DNA from: Pseudanabaena sp. FACHB-2040 | GTDB lineage: Bacteria; Cyanobacteriota; Cyanobacteriia; Phormidesmidales; Phormidesmidaceae | DNA: 64,000 bases | Direction of reading: 5' to 3' | Assembly: GCF_014696715.1 (NCBI RefSeq) | Contig: NZ_JACJQO010000004.1 | Span: 62,001-126,000 of the forward strand | Shown here: one piece after another, positions 1 to 10,400 of the stretch | Position numbering within the stretch: the stretch's first letter is position 1 | How the letters are laid out: each line of letters opens with the position of its first letter | Notes under the pieces: model-generated | Told to the model about the DNA's origin: nothing | The model's input: only the letters and a program-made list of their open reading frames with translations | The model's database searches: none | Position numbers and translations under genes: made by a program

Positions 1-269
1 ATAGCTTATTGAAACAAGTAGAGCTGGGAGAAAGCCACTGTATTCTGTTTGTAAGTCAGTCATTGTTGTATTAATAAGTACCCAGTAGTAAATTGAAAGT
101 GCGATAGTTAAACCCAGATTTTATGCTTCAAAATATGAAAATTTAAGAGGTTCTGCAGCGAATAGTTTGTATCCCGTTAAGCTAAGAAATACTACATCCT
201 CTTATCAAATAATCAGCAAGCTTCTGTTTCCTTTCAAACTACTCTTGGAGGATAAAAGAACACAAAAAA

Positions 270-1811
270 ATGGCTGGAACCTCCTATGACATTATTATCA
301 TTGGTACAGGAGCCGGAGGCGGTACGTTGGCTCACCGACTTGCTTCCAGCGGCAAAAAAATACTGCTTTTGGAGCGAGGGCGCTTCTTGCCAGTAGAAAT
401 GGCAAATCGAGACGCCGTTCAAGTTTTTCAAAGAGACCGCTACCGAACTTCAGAAGTATGGTTCGATAGAGACGACGAACCCCTTCACCCCAGCACGAGC
501 TATTACGTTGGTGGCAATACCAAAGTCTACGGGGGAGCTCTGTTTCGGCTGCGAGAGCAAGATTTTGACACAGTTCACCATGACGGCGGCCTCTCTCCAG
601 AATGGCCCTTGAAATATCAAGACTTGGAGCCCTACTACACCGAGGCAGAAAATCTCTACCAGGTTCATGGACAGCAAGGGCTAGATCCGACTGAGCCAGT
701 GCGGAGCAAGCCCTATCCTTTTTCGCCGATTGTCCACGAACCTCGCATCCAAGAGATTCATGACGGCTTAAAAGGGCAAGGCTTACAGCCCTTTCCTGTA
801 CCCTTAGCAATTAAGCTGCATGAAGGCGATCGCTGCCTTAGCCAATGTGTTCGGTGCAGTACCTGCGACGGCTTTCCCTGCATGATCTATGGCAAATCAG
901 ATGCAGATATAAACTGTATTCGTCCAGCGCTGGGCCGCAACAGACTAACGTTAATTACCGAAGCAAAGGTAACTTGTCTACACACCAGTCCATCCGGGCG
1001 AGAGGTTATTGGGGTTGAGACACAAGTTGGCGACCAGCATCGGGTATTCTCAGCAGGCATCGTTGTTGTGGCTTGCGGTGCGGTTAATTCAGCCGCGCTT
1101 TTGCTGCGTTCAGCCAACGATCTGCACCCCAACGGGCTAGCCAACAGTTCTGACCAGGTTGGGCGCAACTTCATGAAGCATCAGAATGGAGTGGTCATGA
1201 GCGTCGGCTGGAAGATAAACCCAACCGTTTTTCAAAAGACGGTGGCAATTAACGATTTCTACTGGGGTGAACCGGGCTTCGATTACCCGATGGGGCATGT
1301 GCAGCTTCTAGGCAAAATTAACAAAGACATGCTTTCTTCAGAAGCACCTAAGTTTTTACCAGGTTTCTTGCTAGAAAAAGTTGCCCATCATTCTGTTGAC
1401 TGGTTAGCCATAGCCGAAGATCTACCCGATCCTCAAAATCGAGTACGTCTTAAGGAGAATCAGATCGTTCTAGACTACCGTCCCAATAACACTAGAGCCT
1501 TTGATCGCCTGATCAAGCGGTGGATTGCTGTCTTGAAGTCGATTGATCGCAGAGACATTGCCTTTCCCTGTTCCCTTTACTTCTCCAAACGCGATCCTCT
1601 ACAGCGAGTAGCCCATCAGGTTGGAACCTGTCGATTTGGCATTGACCCTCAAACCTCTGTTCTAGACATTAACTGCCGCACCCACGACGTTGACAATCTT
1701 TACGTTGTAGATGGCAGTTTCTTTCCCTCCAGTGCAGCCATCAATCCGGCACTGACCATCATGGCAAACGCTCTCCGCGTTGGGGACCACTTGTTAGAGC
1801 GTTTGAAGTAG
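270..1811 (+). CDS. GMC-family FAD-dependent oxidoreductase
   Basis: A 513-residue flavoprotein of the glucose-methanol-choline oxidoreductase family, which oxidises alcohols or sugars with FAD. The N-terminus carries the Rossmann dinucleotide motif GTGAGGGT (about residues 12-19) followed by a strand ending in LLLERG. The C-terminus has the family signature with HQVGTCRFG, then LYVVDGSFFPSSAAINPALT, which holds the catalytic-site region. The cluster CVRCSTCDGFPC at about residue 195 is cysteine-rich and typical of the cyanobacterial and fungal long forms. GGAGG at 247-251 lies 18 nt before the ATG, which is rather far. It is monocistronic and ends at a convergent hairpin. The substrate cannot be told. 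Its link to the lipid cluster to the right is unproven because it is transcribed toward a divergent unit. Confidence 0.9.
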   Translation: MAGTSYDIIIIGTGAGGGTLAHRLASSGKKILLLERGRFLPVEMANRDAVQVFQRDRYRTSEVWFDRDDEPLHPSTSYYVGGNTKVYGGALFRLREQDFDTVHHDGGLSPEWPLKYQDLEPYYTEAENLYQVHGQQGLDPTEPVRSKPYPFSPIVHEPRIQEIHDGLKGQGLQPFPVPLAIKLHEGDRCLSQCVRCSTCDGFPCMIYGKSDADINCIRPALGRNRLTLITEAKVTCLHTSPSGREVIGVETQVGDQHRVFSAGIVVVACGAVNSAALLLRSANDLHPNGLANSSDQVGRNFMKHQNGVVMSVGWKINPTVFQKTVAINDFYWGEPGFDYPMGHVQLLGKINKDMLSSEAPKFLPGFLLEKVAHHSVDWLAIAEDLPDPQNRVRLKENQIVLDYRPNNTRAFDRLIKRWIAVLKSIDRRDIAFPCSLYFSKRDPLQRVAHQVGTCRFGIDPQTSVLDINCRTHDVDNLYVVDGSFFPSSAAINPALTIMANALRVGDHLLERLK

Positions 1812-1828
1812 CCAGTAACTGTAATAAA

Positions 1829-1893
1829 GATCCCCTTAATCCTCCTTATTAAGTAGAACTTTTCGCTCCCTTTTAAGGGGGATTAGGGGGAAT
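1829..1893. terminator. Inverted-repeat terminator between convergent genes
   Basis: A long imperfect inverted repeat lies between the two convergent stop codons. The left arm is CCCCTTAATCCTCCTTA and the right arm TTAAGGGGGATTAGGGGG, separated by about 20 nt. It probably ends transcription from both sides. The arm sequence also resembles a dispersed cyanobacterial intergenic repeat, so it may be a mobile palindrome reused as a terminator. Confidence 0.55.
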
Positions 1894-1926
1894 CTAGGTT
1901 GGCTCTGCTACTTCTCAAACGGCCTC

Positions 1927-4017
1927 TTACACTGCTTTATCAAATTCTAAAGCGAGTTGGCCTGTTGGTTTTCTGATGGATCGCGGTTGAGGTCTGAGCT
2001 TTGTACTTGCCCATGCAGCTGCTGCTATCAACAACAGCCCTATCCCCGAGGAAGGCTCGGGCACAGCGGCTGAAGGAGGCATTGGTTGACCATAAGGGTT
2101 GCCCAAGTAAGCTTCCAGCCCAGTACCGTAGGAATCAATGTTAAGAGATGCCAAGAAGTCTTCGAAGAAAATGTTGATATAGCTGATATCTTCATCGGTA
2201 AGCTGTGGGGACCCAGCGCTGGCCCCAAGACTGGGCGACGAAACACTTTTGCCTGGCTGTGAAGTCCCACTAAAGTCAACCAGGGTGCCTGACTCAGCAT
2301 CAAGCTTTGCCACCCAAGAGTCAAACGATCCGGCACTGACATCACCGAAAGAGCCCTGAGTTACTCCTGTAACAAAGAGACCGCCAGCATTGTCACCAGT
2401 AATCGCGTAAGCCTGATCAAAGTCAGAGGTGCCAAACTGCTGCCGCCAGATCTGCTGACCCTCGGTGTTGTACCGGGCTGCCCAGGCATCAAATGACCCG
2501 GCATTGGTGCCTGCTAAAGATCCATCCGTGAACCCTGTTAGGAAAAGGTTGTCGCTGGAGTCAATAAACAGGTCAAAGCCCTGATCATTATCCACAGATC
2601 CAAACTGTTGCAGCCACTGCTGGTTCCCCAGGCTGTCGTACTTGCTTAGCCAGACATCGTAAGACCCGGCATTAGTTCCTTCTAGATCACCCAAGGTCCA
2701 ACCGGCAGCGTAGACATTGCCCTGGCTGTCTGTGTCAATGCCTGAGCTCCAGTCGTAATCTGAGCTGCCAAATTGTCGAATCCACTCACGCTCTCCCGCA
2801 TTATCAAACTTAGTAATGTGGGCATCATAAACCCCAGCATTGGCACCAGGGGCTTCTAAATCTCCTAAGGTCCATCCGGTTGTGTATAGGCTGCCATCTT
2901 CACTAACAGTGATATCGTACGACTCATCAAAGGCATCGTCAAAGCCATTGACTTCTGTGAACCATTGTTGGTTGCCATTAGTGTCAAACTTAGCGGCCCA
3001 AAAATCATCGGTAGCTAGATCAATAGAGGGTTTAACATCGATTCCTGTTAGGTAAGCATTGCCATCTGCATCGACATCAAGACCAAAGCTTTGGAAGATA
3101 GAATTTTGTCCAAATTGCTCAATCCACAGTTGATTGCCTTCACTGTCATATTTGGCAACAAAGGCATCGGAATCGGTAGCCTGCATTGGGGCTGCTAGGT
3201 CGCCTGCTGTAATTCCGGTTACATACAGGTTGTCGTTTGGATCGGTAGCGATGCCATAAATGGTTTCAAAGTTTGAAGTGCCAAACTGCTTAGTAAACAG
3301 CAAATTGCCATCACTGTCATACTTGGAGATGACCGCATCGCGTGCCCCGCTGGAGTTGGACTTGGCAAGAGAACCCGTTGTTCCTCCGGCAACATAAACA
3401 TTGCCCTCGGTATCTGTTGCCGTCGCTCCAGAAATATCGAACTCTGCCGTTCCCTGCTGCTGAATTTTCGGTAGCGTTGTCTTGGAGGGTGTAGAGCCTC
3501 GGAAGTTAAAATAGCTGTTTTCTAGAGTCAAACTGGAGCTGCCTAGCAAAAAGCCTACGGTGTCAAACCCAGTTTCTTGCTGCAGCAGTATTGCCGAGCC
3601 CAGTCCCACATCTAGCAGCTGATAGTTGCCGGAATCGCCGTGTAGCTGAATGGAGTCTAGTTCAGGGTTGAAGTCAACGACTAAAGCGTAGTCGTTGAGG
3701 CCAAAGTTGAAATTGTCGAGGTTGCCGTTGGCGTAGTAGGGCTTCGTCCAATCCCCCAGAACAAAGGTGTCGCTCCAGGAGCGAAAGGCAGGATCATCAA
3801 GGACTACGTCACCTACAAGAATGTCAAATTGAGACTTAACGGAGGTGCCTTGAACGGGCTGAAAGCCCAGCAAGGTATCATTCCCAGCACGCCCCCAAAC
3901 CAACTGGTTTAGGTTAAAACCTGCGGCCAGGTCACTACCGGGCGTGTATACCTGCAGAAGGGGTTGATTTTCCACTGTGGTTACCTGATTAGCTGAAGGT
4001 GTTAAAGCTTGAAACAA
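1927..4017 (-). CDS. SBBP-repeat (beta-propeller) protein with PEP-CTERM sorting signal
   Basis: A 696-residue protein predicted to be exported and sorted at the cell surface. Residues about 200-600 hold roughly seven SBBP-type repeats of about 55 residues, each with a core such as AxxxDxxGNxYxxGxTxGxL and WxxQFG, and expected to form propeller blades. The N-terminal part has the RTX-like stretch GRAGNDTLLG. The C-terminus is a PEP-CTERM signal: PEPSSG, a hydrophobic run of about 14 residues, then an arginine-rich tail; in this family it is processed by an exosortase. The reading frame starts at TTG (4017) and no classical signal peptide is visible, so the true start is uncertain. Its function is unknown and it stands alone between two hairpin-rich gaps. 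Confidence 0.8.
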   Translation of the reverse strand: MFQALTPSANQVTTVENQPLLQVYTPGSDLAAGFNLNQLVWGRAGNDTLLGFQPVQGTSVKSQFDILVGDVVLDDPAFRSWSDTFVLGDWTKPYYANGNLDNFNFGLNDYALVVDFNPELDSIQLHGDSGNYQLLDVGLGSAILLQQETGFDTVGFLLGSSSLTLENSYFNFRGSTPSKTTLPKIQQQGTAEFDISGATATDTEGNVYVAGGTTGSLAKSNSSGARDAVISKYDSDGNLLFTKQFGTSNFETIYGIATDPNDNLYVTGITAGDLAAPMQATDSDAFVAKYDSEGNQLWIEQFGQNSIFQSFGLDVDADGNAYLTGIDVKPSIDLATDDFWAAKFDTNGNQQWFTEVNGFDDAFDESYDITVSEDGSLYTTGWTLGDLEAPGANAGVYDAHITKFDNAGEREWIRQFGSSDYDWSSGIDTDSQGNVYAAGWTLGDLEGTNAGSYDVWLSKYDSLGNQQWLQQFGSVDNDQGFDLFIDSSDNLFLTGFTDGSLAGTNAGSFDAWAARYNTEGQQIWRQQFGTSDFDQAYAITGDNAGGLFVTGVTQGSFGDVSAGSFDSWVAKLDAESGTLVDFSGTSQPGKSVSSPSLGASAGSPQLTDEDISYINIFFEDFLASLNIDSYGTGLEAYLGNPYGQPMPPSAAVPEPSSGIGLLLIAAAAWASTKLRPQPRSIRKPTGQLALEFDKAV

Positions 4018-4178
4018 AGACTGTAACGGTGCTCTAGGGGCCTCTATTCACTACGATTTCCCCTTTTGTAGAGTTTGATTTCTGCTAACCTTTTAAGGTT
4101 TGAAGCAGCATAAATCCACCGCTTGGCAGGGTGATTAAGCCTGCTAAGCGAAGTGCTCTCTGCTTTCTCGTTTCTCCT

Positions 4179-4706
4179 TTATGCGTTTAATAGGGAAAAC
4201 GTAAGCTGTCCCTCAGAAGCCAGTTCACCATCTACTTCAGCCCATGCCTGCACCTTGCCAAAACGATGCTGTTTGACTGACAGGACTTCAACCGTGATGA
4301 CTAGCTGATCGCCTGGCACGACTGGGCGACGAAACCGAGCTTTATCGATTCTGGCAAATAGAAACAGCCCGCTGTCAGATTCCAACATCTGGGTGAGGAC
4401 AATGCCCCCTACCTGCGCCATTGCCTCTACGATGAGGACTCCAGGCATGATGGGATGTTGAGGAAAGTGACCTTGGAAATGAGGTTCGTTAAAGGTGACA
4501 TTTTTAATGCCAACGGCTCGCTCTCCCGGCTTATATTCAATTATGCGATCAACTAGAGCAAAAGGATAGCGATGAGGCAGTTTCTTTTGAATTTCTTCCA
4601 GTGTCAGAACAGGCTTAGCGGTGTTCAAAGCAATTGAATCGGGTTGGTTATCATCAGCATTAGATAGAGAATAGTTAGGTGAATTAACGTTAGTTAAAGT
4701 TGACAT
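4179..4706 (-). CDS. fabZ: 3-hydroxyacyl-ACP dehydratase, FabZ type
   Basis: A hot-dog fold dehydratase of 175 residues that removes water from (3R)-hydroxyacyl-ACP. The FabZ core begins at residue 40 with [13 protein letters not shown]. The catalytic His is in [14 protein letters not shown] (His80) and the catalytic Glu in LIVEAMAQ (Glu94). About 35 N-terminal residues precede the core, which is usual in cyanobacteria. It is the last gene of the leftward cluster, 41 nt downstream of the KAS gene. The PKS in this operon has a KR but no dehydratase domain, so this enzyme may supply the dehydration step in trans. A housekeeping paralogue may exist elsewhere. Confidence 0.9.
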   Translation of the reverse strand: MSTLTNVNSPNYSLSNADDNQPDSIALNTAKPVLTLEEIQKKLPHRYPFALVDRIIEYKPGERAVGIKNVTFNEPHFQGHFPQHPIMPGVLIVEAMAQVGGIVLTQMLESDSGLFLFARIDKARFRRPVVPGDQLVITVEVLSVKQHRFGKVQAWAEVDGELASEGQLTFSLLNA

Positions 4707-4747
4707 TGGTGTGCTCCAGCTTTAGTTCGTGCATTAATTGCAATGGG

Positions 4748-6001
4748 CTATTGGAGTTCAAATTTTTTGAATGCAAGCGTGACGTTATGCCCGCCAAATC
4801 CGAAGGAGTTGGAAAGGGCAACATCTACTGGCTGGCTGCGGCTGTGGTGGGGAACGTAGTTGAGATCGCAGGCTGGGTCGGGGTGGTCGAGGTTGAGGGT
4901 AGGCGGGATCGTGTTGTTGGCGATCGCAAGTACTGTGGCTACAGCCTCAATTCCACCGGAGCCGCCCAGCAGATGCCCTGTCATTGACTTGGTGGAGCTG
5001 ACCGCAACCTGAAAGGCATGGTCTCCCAACGCTCGTTTGATTGCTAAGGTTTCATTGATATCGTTGGCGGGGGTGCTGGTGCCGTGGGCATTGATGTAGC
5101 TCACCTGATTGGGAAACAGGTTGGCATCTTTGAGGGCTAGCGACATTGCGGCCGCCGCCATTTTGCCGCCGGGAACGGGAGCTGTCATGTGATGGGCATC
5201 GCAGGTCAGACCGTAGCCTACGATTTCTGAATAGATGGGAGCCTGGCGATTCAGGGCGTGTTCCAACTCTTCTAGTAGGAGAATGCCTGCTCCCTCGCCC
5301 ATGACGAAGCCATCGCGATCGCAATCAAAGGGTCGAGAGGCCCGCGTCGGTTCTGCATTGCGGGTAGATAGCGCTCTGGCATTGGCAAATCCGGTAATCG
5401 AGAGGGGGGTGATGGCGGCCTCGGTGCCGCCGCAGATCATGGCATTGGCATAGCCCCACTGAACCAACCGAAAGGCTTCTCCGATCGCGTTAGACCCAGA
5501 AGCACAGGCGGTTACGGTGCAGGAGCAGGGGCCTTTTGCTCCGGTATGGATGGCGGTTAACCCAGCCGCCATGTTGGCAATCATCATCGGAATCATGAAA
5601 GGGCTGCAGCGATCGGGGCCTCGGGTTAGGTAGATCTCCTGCTGCTCTTCCATGACTTTGATGCTGCCCACCCCACTGCCGATTAAAACGCCCACGTCGT
5701 TGGCATTGAGGTCATTGATCTCAAAGTTGGCGTGTGCGATCGCATCTTGGCTGGCACAGACCGCAAACTGAGCAAAGCGATCCATTCGTCTAGCATCTTT
5801 GCGCGGTAAATAGTCGCCCGGATCAAACCCCTTGACTTCCCCGGCAATGCGGCAGGCGAGATGAGAGGCATCGAATAAGGTAATCGGCCCAATCCCGCTC
5901 TGCCCCTGCAGCAGGTTTTGCCAGTAGTCTTTAACCGTATTGCCTAGTGGAGTAATTGCGCCTAACCCTGTGACAACGACTCGCTTCAAAGACTGTGACA
6001 T
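4748..6001 (-). CDS. fabF: Beta-ketoacyl-ACP synthase II (FabF/KAS II)
   Basis: A full-length 417-residue condensing enzyme of the KAS II family, joining malonyl-ACP to an acyl chain. The catalytic triad can be placed: Cys166 in CTVTACASGS, His306 in INAHGTSTPAND, and His343 in SSTKSMTGHLLGG with Lys338. The C-terminal NSFGFGGHNVTL loop is present. It sits between the glycosyltransferase and fabZ on the same strand. KAS II paralogues inside polyketide or glycolipid loci usually elongate the acyl chain made there, so this is probably a dedicated copy rather than the primary fatty-acid enzyme. The start is the ATG at 6001, with a GGAG about 12 nt upstream. Confidence 0.88.
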   Translation of the reverse strand: MSQSLKRVVVTGLGAITPLGNTVKDYWQNLLQGQSGIGPITLFDASHLACRIAGEVKGFDPGDYLPRKDARRMDRFAQFAVCASQDAIAHANFEINDLNANDVGVLIGSGVGSIKVMEEQQEIYLTRGPDRCSPFMIPMMIANMAAGLTAIHTGAKGPCSCTVTACASGSNAIGEAFRLVQWGYANAMICGGTEAAITPLSITGFANARALSTRNAEPTRASRPFDCDRDGFVMGEGAGILLLEELEHALNRQAPIYSEIVGYGLTCDAHHMTAPVPGGKMAAAAMSLALKDANLFPNQVSYINAHGTSTPANDINETLAIKRALGDHAFQVAVSSTKSMTGHLLGGSGGIEAVATVLAIANNTIPPTLNLDHPDPACDLNYVPHHSRSQPVDVALSNSFGFGGHNVTLAFKKFELQ

Positions 6002-6050
6002 GGCTCTAAGCTCCGGGTTTGTAAAACAGGATCGTCAGCATGGGGTTTGC

Positions 6051-7304
6051 TTACAGCCTGCTTAGACTCGTTAAATCTTTGTCGTCTTGTTTAATGCCTA
6101 AAAGCTGCTGATAATAGCGGCTTAAATTCTCACACCCTTGATCCAGCGAAAACTGTTTAGCGTCTTTTAACGCTTGCTCAACAACGCCTGTAGAATTGCT
6201 GAGCAACACATTGCCAATGCCATTGGCTAACCCTTCGGCATCGTCAGGGGGAACAAGATAGCCATTAACTCGATTTGAAATGTACTCTGATACGGCACCA
6301 CTATTAACCGTAACTATCGGCAGCCCTGAAGCCATTGCTTCGACAACAGTTCGCCCAAAGGTCTCATAGGGAGAAGGGCTACAAAACACATCGCAAGAGG
6401 CTAAAACATTGGCCTTTGTTTCTCCTAATAAAAACCCCGTAAAGTGAATGTTTGAAATGGGTTTTGCCAGTCTTTTGAGCGCATTAACCACAGTGTCAGG
6501 CCCATCGCCAGCAATAATTAGAGAGCAGTTGGGTTCCTTTTCCTGAAGCTTGGCAAAAGCTTGAATGAGTAAATCAACCCGCTTCTCAAAACCCAACCGC
6601 CCCAGGAACAGCAAAACCTTGTTGTGCTGCTCCTGTTCACTCAGCCACGGCTTTAGCCATTGCCGATTTCGGCGAGCCGGACTGTAAGTGGAAACGTCAA
6701 TCCCCAGAAACGGAATTGTCTGAACACTGGGAATGCCCAGCTCTTGACAGCTTTGGCTAGCAGCCAGGCTAGCGCAGACTGTGACATCAAACTGGCGATA
6801 CAGGTAGCTGGCCATTTGAGAACTTCGCGCCGCCTGCCGCAGCCACTGCCAGCCGGGGTAAGATGCCGAAAAGTTGTACAGATCCGTGTGGTACTCGGCA
6901 ACGTAGGGGATTTGGTTGGCTTTGGCATAGCCTCTACCCGGCAGTTGCCAGGTGCTTAGCAGGAAATAGCGCTCTACGTCTGTTACAACGATTAGAGCAG
7001 GATTGTAGTTGCCTAGTCGCTGTTTAATGTATCGAGCAGCTTTGAACCGAGGTACATGGGTGGGAGGGTAAGGAATCCAAGGTTTTGAAGGATACCGCTC
7101 AATGATTAACTTGTGGCGCAAGTCGGGGGGAATTGAGAGACTTTCACTAGGTTGCTGCCAGTCAGGGGCAAACACAACGACCCGGTATTGCTCCTGTTTG
7201 GCAAACCACTGGGCGCGTTCCCAGTTAAAGAGTGAAACGCCACTCACATCGGGGGGAAACCCCGTGACCAGAAAGACCAGAGTGTGAATATTAGAAGGCT
7301 TCAT
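6051..7304 (-). CDS. Family 4 glycosyltransferase (GT-B fold)
   Basis: A 417-residue retaining glycosyltransferase of the GT4 type, which moves a sugar from a nucleotide donor to an acceptor. The N-terminal acceptor domain begins VFLVTGFPPDVSGVS. The donor domain has LLFLGRLGFEKRVDLLIQAF, then the SPYETFGRTVVEAMASG block with the E-x7-E motif, and PIVTVNSGAVSEYI. No transmembrane helix is seen, so it is probably a peripheral cytoplasmic-membrane enzyme. It lies 50 nt downstream of KAS II and about 105 nt from the PKS stop, so it is probably cotranscribed. The context suggests glycosylation of the lipid or polyketide alcohol released by the PKS; the sugar is unknown. Confidence 0.85.
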   Translation of the reverse strand: MKPSNIHTLVFLVTGFPPDVSGVSLFNWERAQWFAKQEQYRVVVFAPDWQQPSESLSIPPDLRHKLIIERYPSKPWIPYPPTHVPRFKAARYIKQRLGNYNPALIVVTDVERYFLLSTWQLPGRGYAKANQIPYVAEYHTDLYNFSASYPGWQWLRQAARSSQMASYLYRQFDVTVCASLAASQSCQELGIPSVQTIPFLGIDVSTYSPARRNRQWLKPWLSEQEQHNKVLLFLGRLGFEKRVDLLIQAFAKLQEKEPNCSLIIAGDGPDTVVNALKRLAKPISNIHFTGFLLGETKANVLASCDVFCSPSPYETFGRTVVEAMASGLPIVTVNSGAVSEYISNRVNGYLVPPDDAEGLANGIGNVLLSNSTGVVEQALKDAKQFSLDQGCENLSRYYQQLLGIKQDDKDLTSLSRL

Positions 7305-7409
7305 GGGAGTTGGGGAATAGGAATTAGCAGGGATTGACGCTAGCCCTAGCAGAGGCTTTCGTCAGTGCAAGAACTCACGCATCTTGAAAGAGCGTTTAGA
7401 CCAAGGCCG

Positions 7410-10400
7410 CTAGGACAGGCTGCTCACTTCAACCCTTGGAGCCTGCAGAAAACCACTGCGAATGAGATATGAGAAGTAGGTATTGATTAAGCGCGAATCG
7501 ACTGGCGGGCAGGCAATTGCTGTGTTAGCCAAGCTGGCTACGGTGGCCTGACAGTTGAGCTTGGCCCGGCGTTGCCCCAATCCAGCAAAGGTAAGCTGCT
7601 CGTCAGACCAGCGCCGCAGGAAGAAGGGCAGGAGACCATTTAAGGCATGAGTTCCAGCATCGGCTGCTGTGGTAGATGCAATCAGCTCGGCTTCCCAAGC
7701 GTCATAGGGAATTTGACGCACTGGATAGCCGCATTGATTGATGGCTTCGGCCACTCCGCTCCAGCTAGAGAAATTGGGATTGTTTAGGTGGAAGGCTTTT
7801 CCTATCGACTCTGGCTGTCTAGAGAGGTAAACGATGGCCTGGCTAACGTAATCAACCGGAACCAGCGTAATGCCACAGTTCATGTCGGGCATACTCCCCA
7901 TCTGGATGCAGCCTTTGAGGAATCGACAGGTAAAGTCGTCGGTGTTCCAGAGCCCGGTTTGGCTGTCGCCTGCAATGAGAGGCGGCCGGTAGATCGTGAC
8001 CGGCAACCCACGATCGCCTGCCAAGGTCACCAGTTTTTCGGAGACCCATTTGGTTTGGGTATAGCCCAGGTCTATTCCGTCTGTGTGCAGAGTGGGCTCT
8101 GATTCGGTGACCTCTCTGCCGTAGTAGGCCGATGAATCAAACACTGCATCCGTGGAAACGTAGTGCAGGGGCTTAGTTTTAGACTGGCAGGCTAACCGCA
8201 GAATCTCCTGGGTGCCTAAAACGTTGGCGGACTTTAGCGCTGAATAGGGGTAGACGAAATTCAGAACGGCCCCATTGTGATAAATCACGTCTACTTTCTG
8301 GGCTAGCTCCCCAAACTGGGCATCTGAAAGACCTAACCGGGGCTGTGATAGGTCGCCCACAATGGGAACGATTCTGGAGCTGTCGTATTTTTGGGGGAAG
8401 AAATAGGTGTCTAGATTGGCCTGAATCTTTTTCAAACCATGCTCGGCATCTGTCGCGCGAACTAGGCAGTACAGAGTTGCCTCTGTTTGTTGAAGCATTT
8501 CCTTCAGCAGAAAAGCTCCTAAAAAGCCGGTTGCCCCTGTCAGCAGAATGGTGCTGGCTTCTGTGGGTTCAAAGGTGGCTGCGCTGGGATAAATAGCGCT
8601 GTCTAAAACGGCTTCCTCAGAGAGATTTAAACCGCTAACTGCACCTTCTATGGGCTCCTGCTCTGGCACATCCTCAGGCGAGATCTGCCGCAGCAGCAGA
8701 GCAGTTAACGCGCTGATGTGAGATGCCTGCATAAAGTCAGCGATGGGCAGCTCTACCTGAAGCTGAGCCCGCAGGGAGCTGACCAGCTCAACCGCCATGA
8801 GAGAGTCCATACCTAGATCAAACAAACCCTGCTCAGGGTCGGGCAGATCGGGCAGCCGCAGCACTGTGGCCACTGCCTGCTGCAGGTAAGTTTTGAGTAG
8901 GGAGTAGCGATCGCAACCCGCCGCCTGTTCTAACTGCTGCACAATAGCGGAGGGTTGCCCGGCGGCAGAGGACTCAGCCGTTGGTGTGAGGACTGTCGGG
9001 GAAGCGCCCAAGCCCTCTAGCAAGGGGCGTTTACCCCTAGCTTCAAATAAGTCTTTGAACCGAGCCCAGTCTACGTTAGCCACCGTCGTTTGAACCGAGC
9101 CTGCCGTGAGCAAGTAGCCTAGGGCAGCAATTGCCTGATTGGGCTGCAGGGCCTCTATGCCCATGCGGGTTAGCCAAACCTGAAACTCCTCTAGCGCCAT
9201 GCCGCCGCCTGCCCAAGGCCCCCAGTTAACGCTGAGGGCAGGCAATCCCAATCCGTGTCGGTAGTGCGCTAGGGCATCGAGAAACTGGTTGGCGGCAGCG
9301 TAGTGGGCTTGCCCTTTAGACCCCCAGACCGATGAGATCGAGGAGAAACTAACGAAAAAGTCTAGGCTCATCTCCTGCGTCAGCTGATGCAGAATCCAGG
9401 TGCCCACTAGCTTAGGTCGCAGCACCGCTGTTAGGGCGCTAGGCTCCATATCGGCAATCGCCTCATAGCGAGAGACGCCCGCTGCATGGACGACGCCCAG
9501 TAACGGAGGCAGTGATGTTTTGATTTGCTCAAACAGCCGAGTCATGTCGACTTCGCTAGACACGTCTGCTTGGGCAATGAGAACGCTGACCCCCGACTGC
9601 TCCAGCTGATTGACCATAGCTTGCGCCTCTGGAGACGCCTGCTGCCGCCCTGTGAGCACCAGTTGACGCGCGCCCTGAGCGACCATCCAATGAGCCAGCT
9701 TGAGGCCCAGAGCACCCAGGCCGCCAGTAATTAGGTAGGTTCCCTCGGGCTGCAGTGAGAGGCTTTGAGGCTCTGGCAGAGACTTTCGCACTAGGCGCGC
9801 GACATAGCGAGTGCCCTCATGGAAGGCAATTTGATCTTCGCCCAGGGCATCGTCTAGCTCTGCCAGCAGCTGCAGCGAGGCGGTTTCAGGATCAGCCGCG
9901 ACATCGATCAGGCCGCCCCACCAGTCGGGATACTCTAGTGCCACCACCTTACCCAGGCCCCAGAGCGGCGCTTGGGCTACGCCTGTGAGGGCAGCACCCA
10001 CCGCAACCGCGCCCTGGGTCGCCAGCCACAAACGTGGGTGGGCCTGCTGGTTTTGCCCCAGAGCATTGTCGGGGTTTGCCAAGCTCTGCAGCAAAGGCAA
10101 CAGGCTGCCAACTCCCAGCGTTTGGGCCTGTTCCAATGAGAAGAGCGTGGGGGGAACTGACGCTGCCTCCAGGCTCCACAAATGCACAATGCCTGTTAAG
10201 TCTAAATGTTGCCCTAGCGCCTGAAAGAGTCGGTCGAAATCGGCAGCCTGGGCCGGGTTTATCCGCCAGATTCCTGCTTCTTCTGCATAGGTTGTTCCGG
10301 GATACACCAAGCTACAGCGGTGTCCCTGCTCCTGTAGCCGCGTTGCTAAGGCTCGCCCAACTCCGGCGGTATCGGCAAAAATTAGCCAATGCCCCAGACT